Both the position numbers and the translations under genes were made by a program. A model generated the notes under the pieces. The model saw only the letters and a list, made by a program, of their open reading frames with translations, had not been told where the DNA came from and made no database searches. From Capnocytophaga catalasegens (GTDB taxonomy: Bacteria; Bacteroidota; Bacteroidia; Flavobacteriales; Flavobacteriaceae): a stretch of 64,000 nucleotides of DNA. The first letter of the stretch is position 1. Every line of letters starts with the position of its first letter. Location of the stretch: positions 1 through 64,000 of the forward strand of contig NZ_BPMA01000014.1 in NCBI RefSeq assembly GCF_026005215.1, written 5' to 3'. Of the stretch, positions 63,063 through 64,000 are shown piece after piece.

Positions 63063-63946
63063 AAAACAAATTATTAAGAGGAACAGGAGTAGCACTTGTA
63101 ACTCCTTTTCAGTCGAACAAAACTATTGATAAACAGTCACTTATACAATTGGTTAATTATGTAATAGAAGGAGGGGTTGAGTACTTAGTCGTATTAGGAA
63201 CAACTGCCGAAACAACTACTTTGACCAAAGAAGAAAAAAAATTGGTCAAAAGCACAATTACCCAAACTAATAATGGGCGATTGCCTATGGTTCTTGGCAT
63301 AGGAGGAAATAACACGCAGGCTATTATTGACGAAATAGCTCAAACCGATTTGACTCTTTATAGTGCCATTCTTTCGGTTTCTCCTTATTATAATAAGCCT
63401 TCGCAAGAGGGAATTTATCAGCACTTCAAAGCGATTGCTCAAAGTACATCACATGATATACTGCTTTATAATGTGCCTGGGCGTACAGGCTCTAACATTA
63501 CTGCTGAAACGACACTTCGTTTGGCTTATGATTGCCCAAATATTATAGGAATAAAAGAGGCTTCGGGGAATATCGTACAGATTATGCAGATAATACAACG
63601 AAAACCCCAGAATTTTCTTGTAATTTCAGGTGATGATTGCACAGCACTCCCAACAGTTCTAATGGGCGGAGATGGCGTTATTTCAGTCATTGGACAAGGC
63701 TTACCTTATGATTTCTCTCAAATGATTCGTGAGGGGTTACATCATAATATTGATAAAGCACTAGTTTTTCAATACAAATTATTAAATGGATTTGATTTAA
63801 TTTTCAAAGAAGGAAATCCTGTAGGAATTAAATCGTTACTGAAACTAAAAAATATTACTTCCAATTTTGTTCGTTTGCCTTTGGTTGAAGCCTCCTCAGA
63901 ACTTGAAAATCTTCTCAAAGAATATATGATACAACAAAAATTATAA
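63059..63946 (+). CDS. dapA: 4-hydroxy-tetrahydrodipicolinate synthase
   Basis: DapA condenses pyruvate and aspartate semialdehyde in lysine and diaminopimelate synthesis. The 295-residue protein has GTTAETTTLT near residue 45 and YNVPGRTGSNI near 138. The Schiff-base lysine is in IIGIKEASGN (~Lys166). Length and order are typical. The start overlaps the preceding gene by 4 bases. The stop is 54 bases from the window edge, with no terminator seen in that short remainder. Confidence 0.96.
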   Translation: MKNKLLRGTGVALVTPFQSNKTIDKQSLIQLVNYVIEGGVEYLVVLGTTAETTTLTKEEKKLVKSTITQTNNGRLPMVLGIGGNNTQAIIDEIAQTDLTLYSAILSVSPYYNKPSQEGIYQHFKAIAQSTSHDILLYNVPGRTGSNITAETTLRLAYDCPNIIGIKEASGNIVQIMQIIQRKPQNFLVISGDDCTALPTVLMGGDGVISVIGQGLPYDFSQMIREGLHHNIDKALVFQYKLLNGFDLIFKEGNPVGIKSLLKLKNITSNFVRLPLVEASSELENLLKEYMIQQKL

Positions 63947-64000
63947 AATCAAACAAATACAATTTGTATAATATTTAGTGTTTTTTACAAAAAAATAAAA

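Noticed and set aside
1-64000. tRNA, rRNA, insertion sequence, integrase or prophage genes
   Set aside because: No cloverleaf-like sequence, transposase, integrase or phage structural gene was found on reading both strands.

Overview
The window reads as ordinary chromosome of an AT-rich Bacteroidetes bacterium of class Flavobacteriia. The signs are many TAnnTTTG promoter elements with few strong Shine-Dalgarno sequences, a complete alternative complex III operon, the bamD-omega-coaBC-DUF4835 cluster, an archaeal-type ProRS, MutS2 without an Smr domain, and a tyrosine ammonia-lyase close to the Flavobacterium johnsoniae enzyme. The DcuA/DcuB-type transporter, the low GC and a flexirubin-type ammonia-lyase fit Capnocytophaga or a near relative. 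That genus call is an inference. No tRNA, rRNA, CRISPR array, insertion sequence, integrase or prophage gene was seen.

Layout. 0.5-5.3 kb: two adjacent WG-repeat lipoproteins. 5.4-8.1 kb: a C4-dicarboxylate carrier, LpxK and a rhodanese. 8.3-17.0 kb: the actA-F operon (quinol:cytochrome c oxidoreductase) with a small two-helix membrane protein between actB and actC. 17.1-18.6 kb: metK behind a well-supported SAM-II riboswitch and in front of a clear terminator. 18.7-28.8 kb: a roadblock-like protein, lrgAB, a TM2 protein, recQ divergent from kdsD, a methyltransferase, a lone DppB-type permease, and an mpl-GH109 pair. 28.8-30.7 kb: the least conventional stretch. It holds a likely remnant of a Kef-type antiporter, an AT-rich block of degenerate ~20-22 nt repeats, and an unrecognised 226-residue protein made of two similar halves.

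30.7-42.0 kb: an AhpC/thioredoxin operon, MutS2, CcoG, a Wza/Wzz pair followed by an MFS carrier, and two envelope proteins. 42.5-48.5 kb: CorA, then bamD (apparently leaderless), RNA polymerase omega, coaBC, DUF4835, an RluA enzyme and Maf. 48.5-55.9 kb: a peptide-binding lipoprotein, the tyrosine ammonia-lyase divergent from a halogenase-family flavoprotein (flexirubin-type pigment chemistry), then cysE-cysK and comF. 55.9-64.0 kb: a Cys/Lys-rich secreted peptide, an OmpP1/FadL porin, a very tyrosine-rich lipoprotein divergent from proS, a 5'-nucleotidase split into two genes, a DUF6913 protein and dapA.

How the parts connect. ActA-F moves electrons from menaquinol to a cytochrome c oxidase that is not encoded here; CcoG suggests a cbb3 oxidase elsewhere. 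MetK, cysE and cysK form a sulfur-amino-acid theme, with only metK visibly under riboswitch control. LpxK, KdsD, Mpl, DapA, BamD, Wza/Wzz and the many lipoproteins serve the envelope. The strongest non-obvious signals are the SAM-II riboswitch with an inserted hairpin, the leaderless bamD start, face-to-face -7 elements in three divergent intergenic regions, and the duplicated 226-residue protein with its repeat block.
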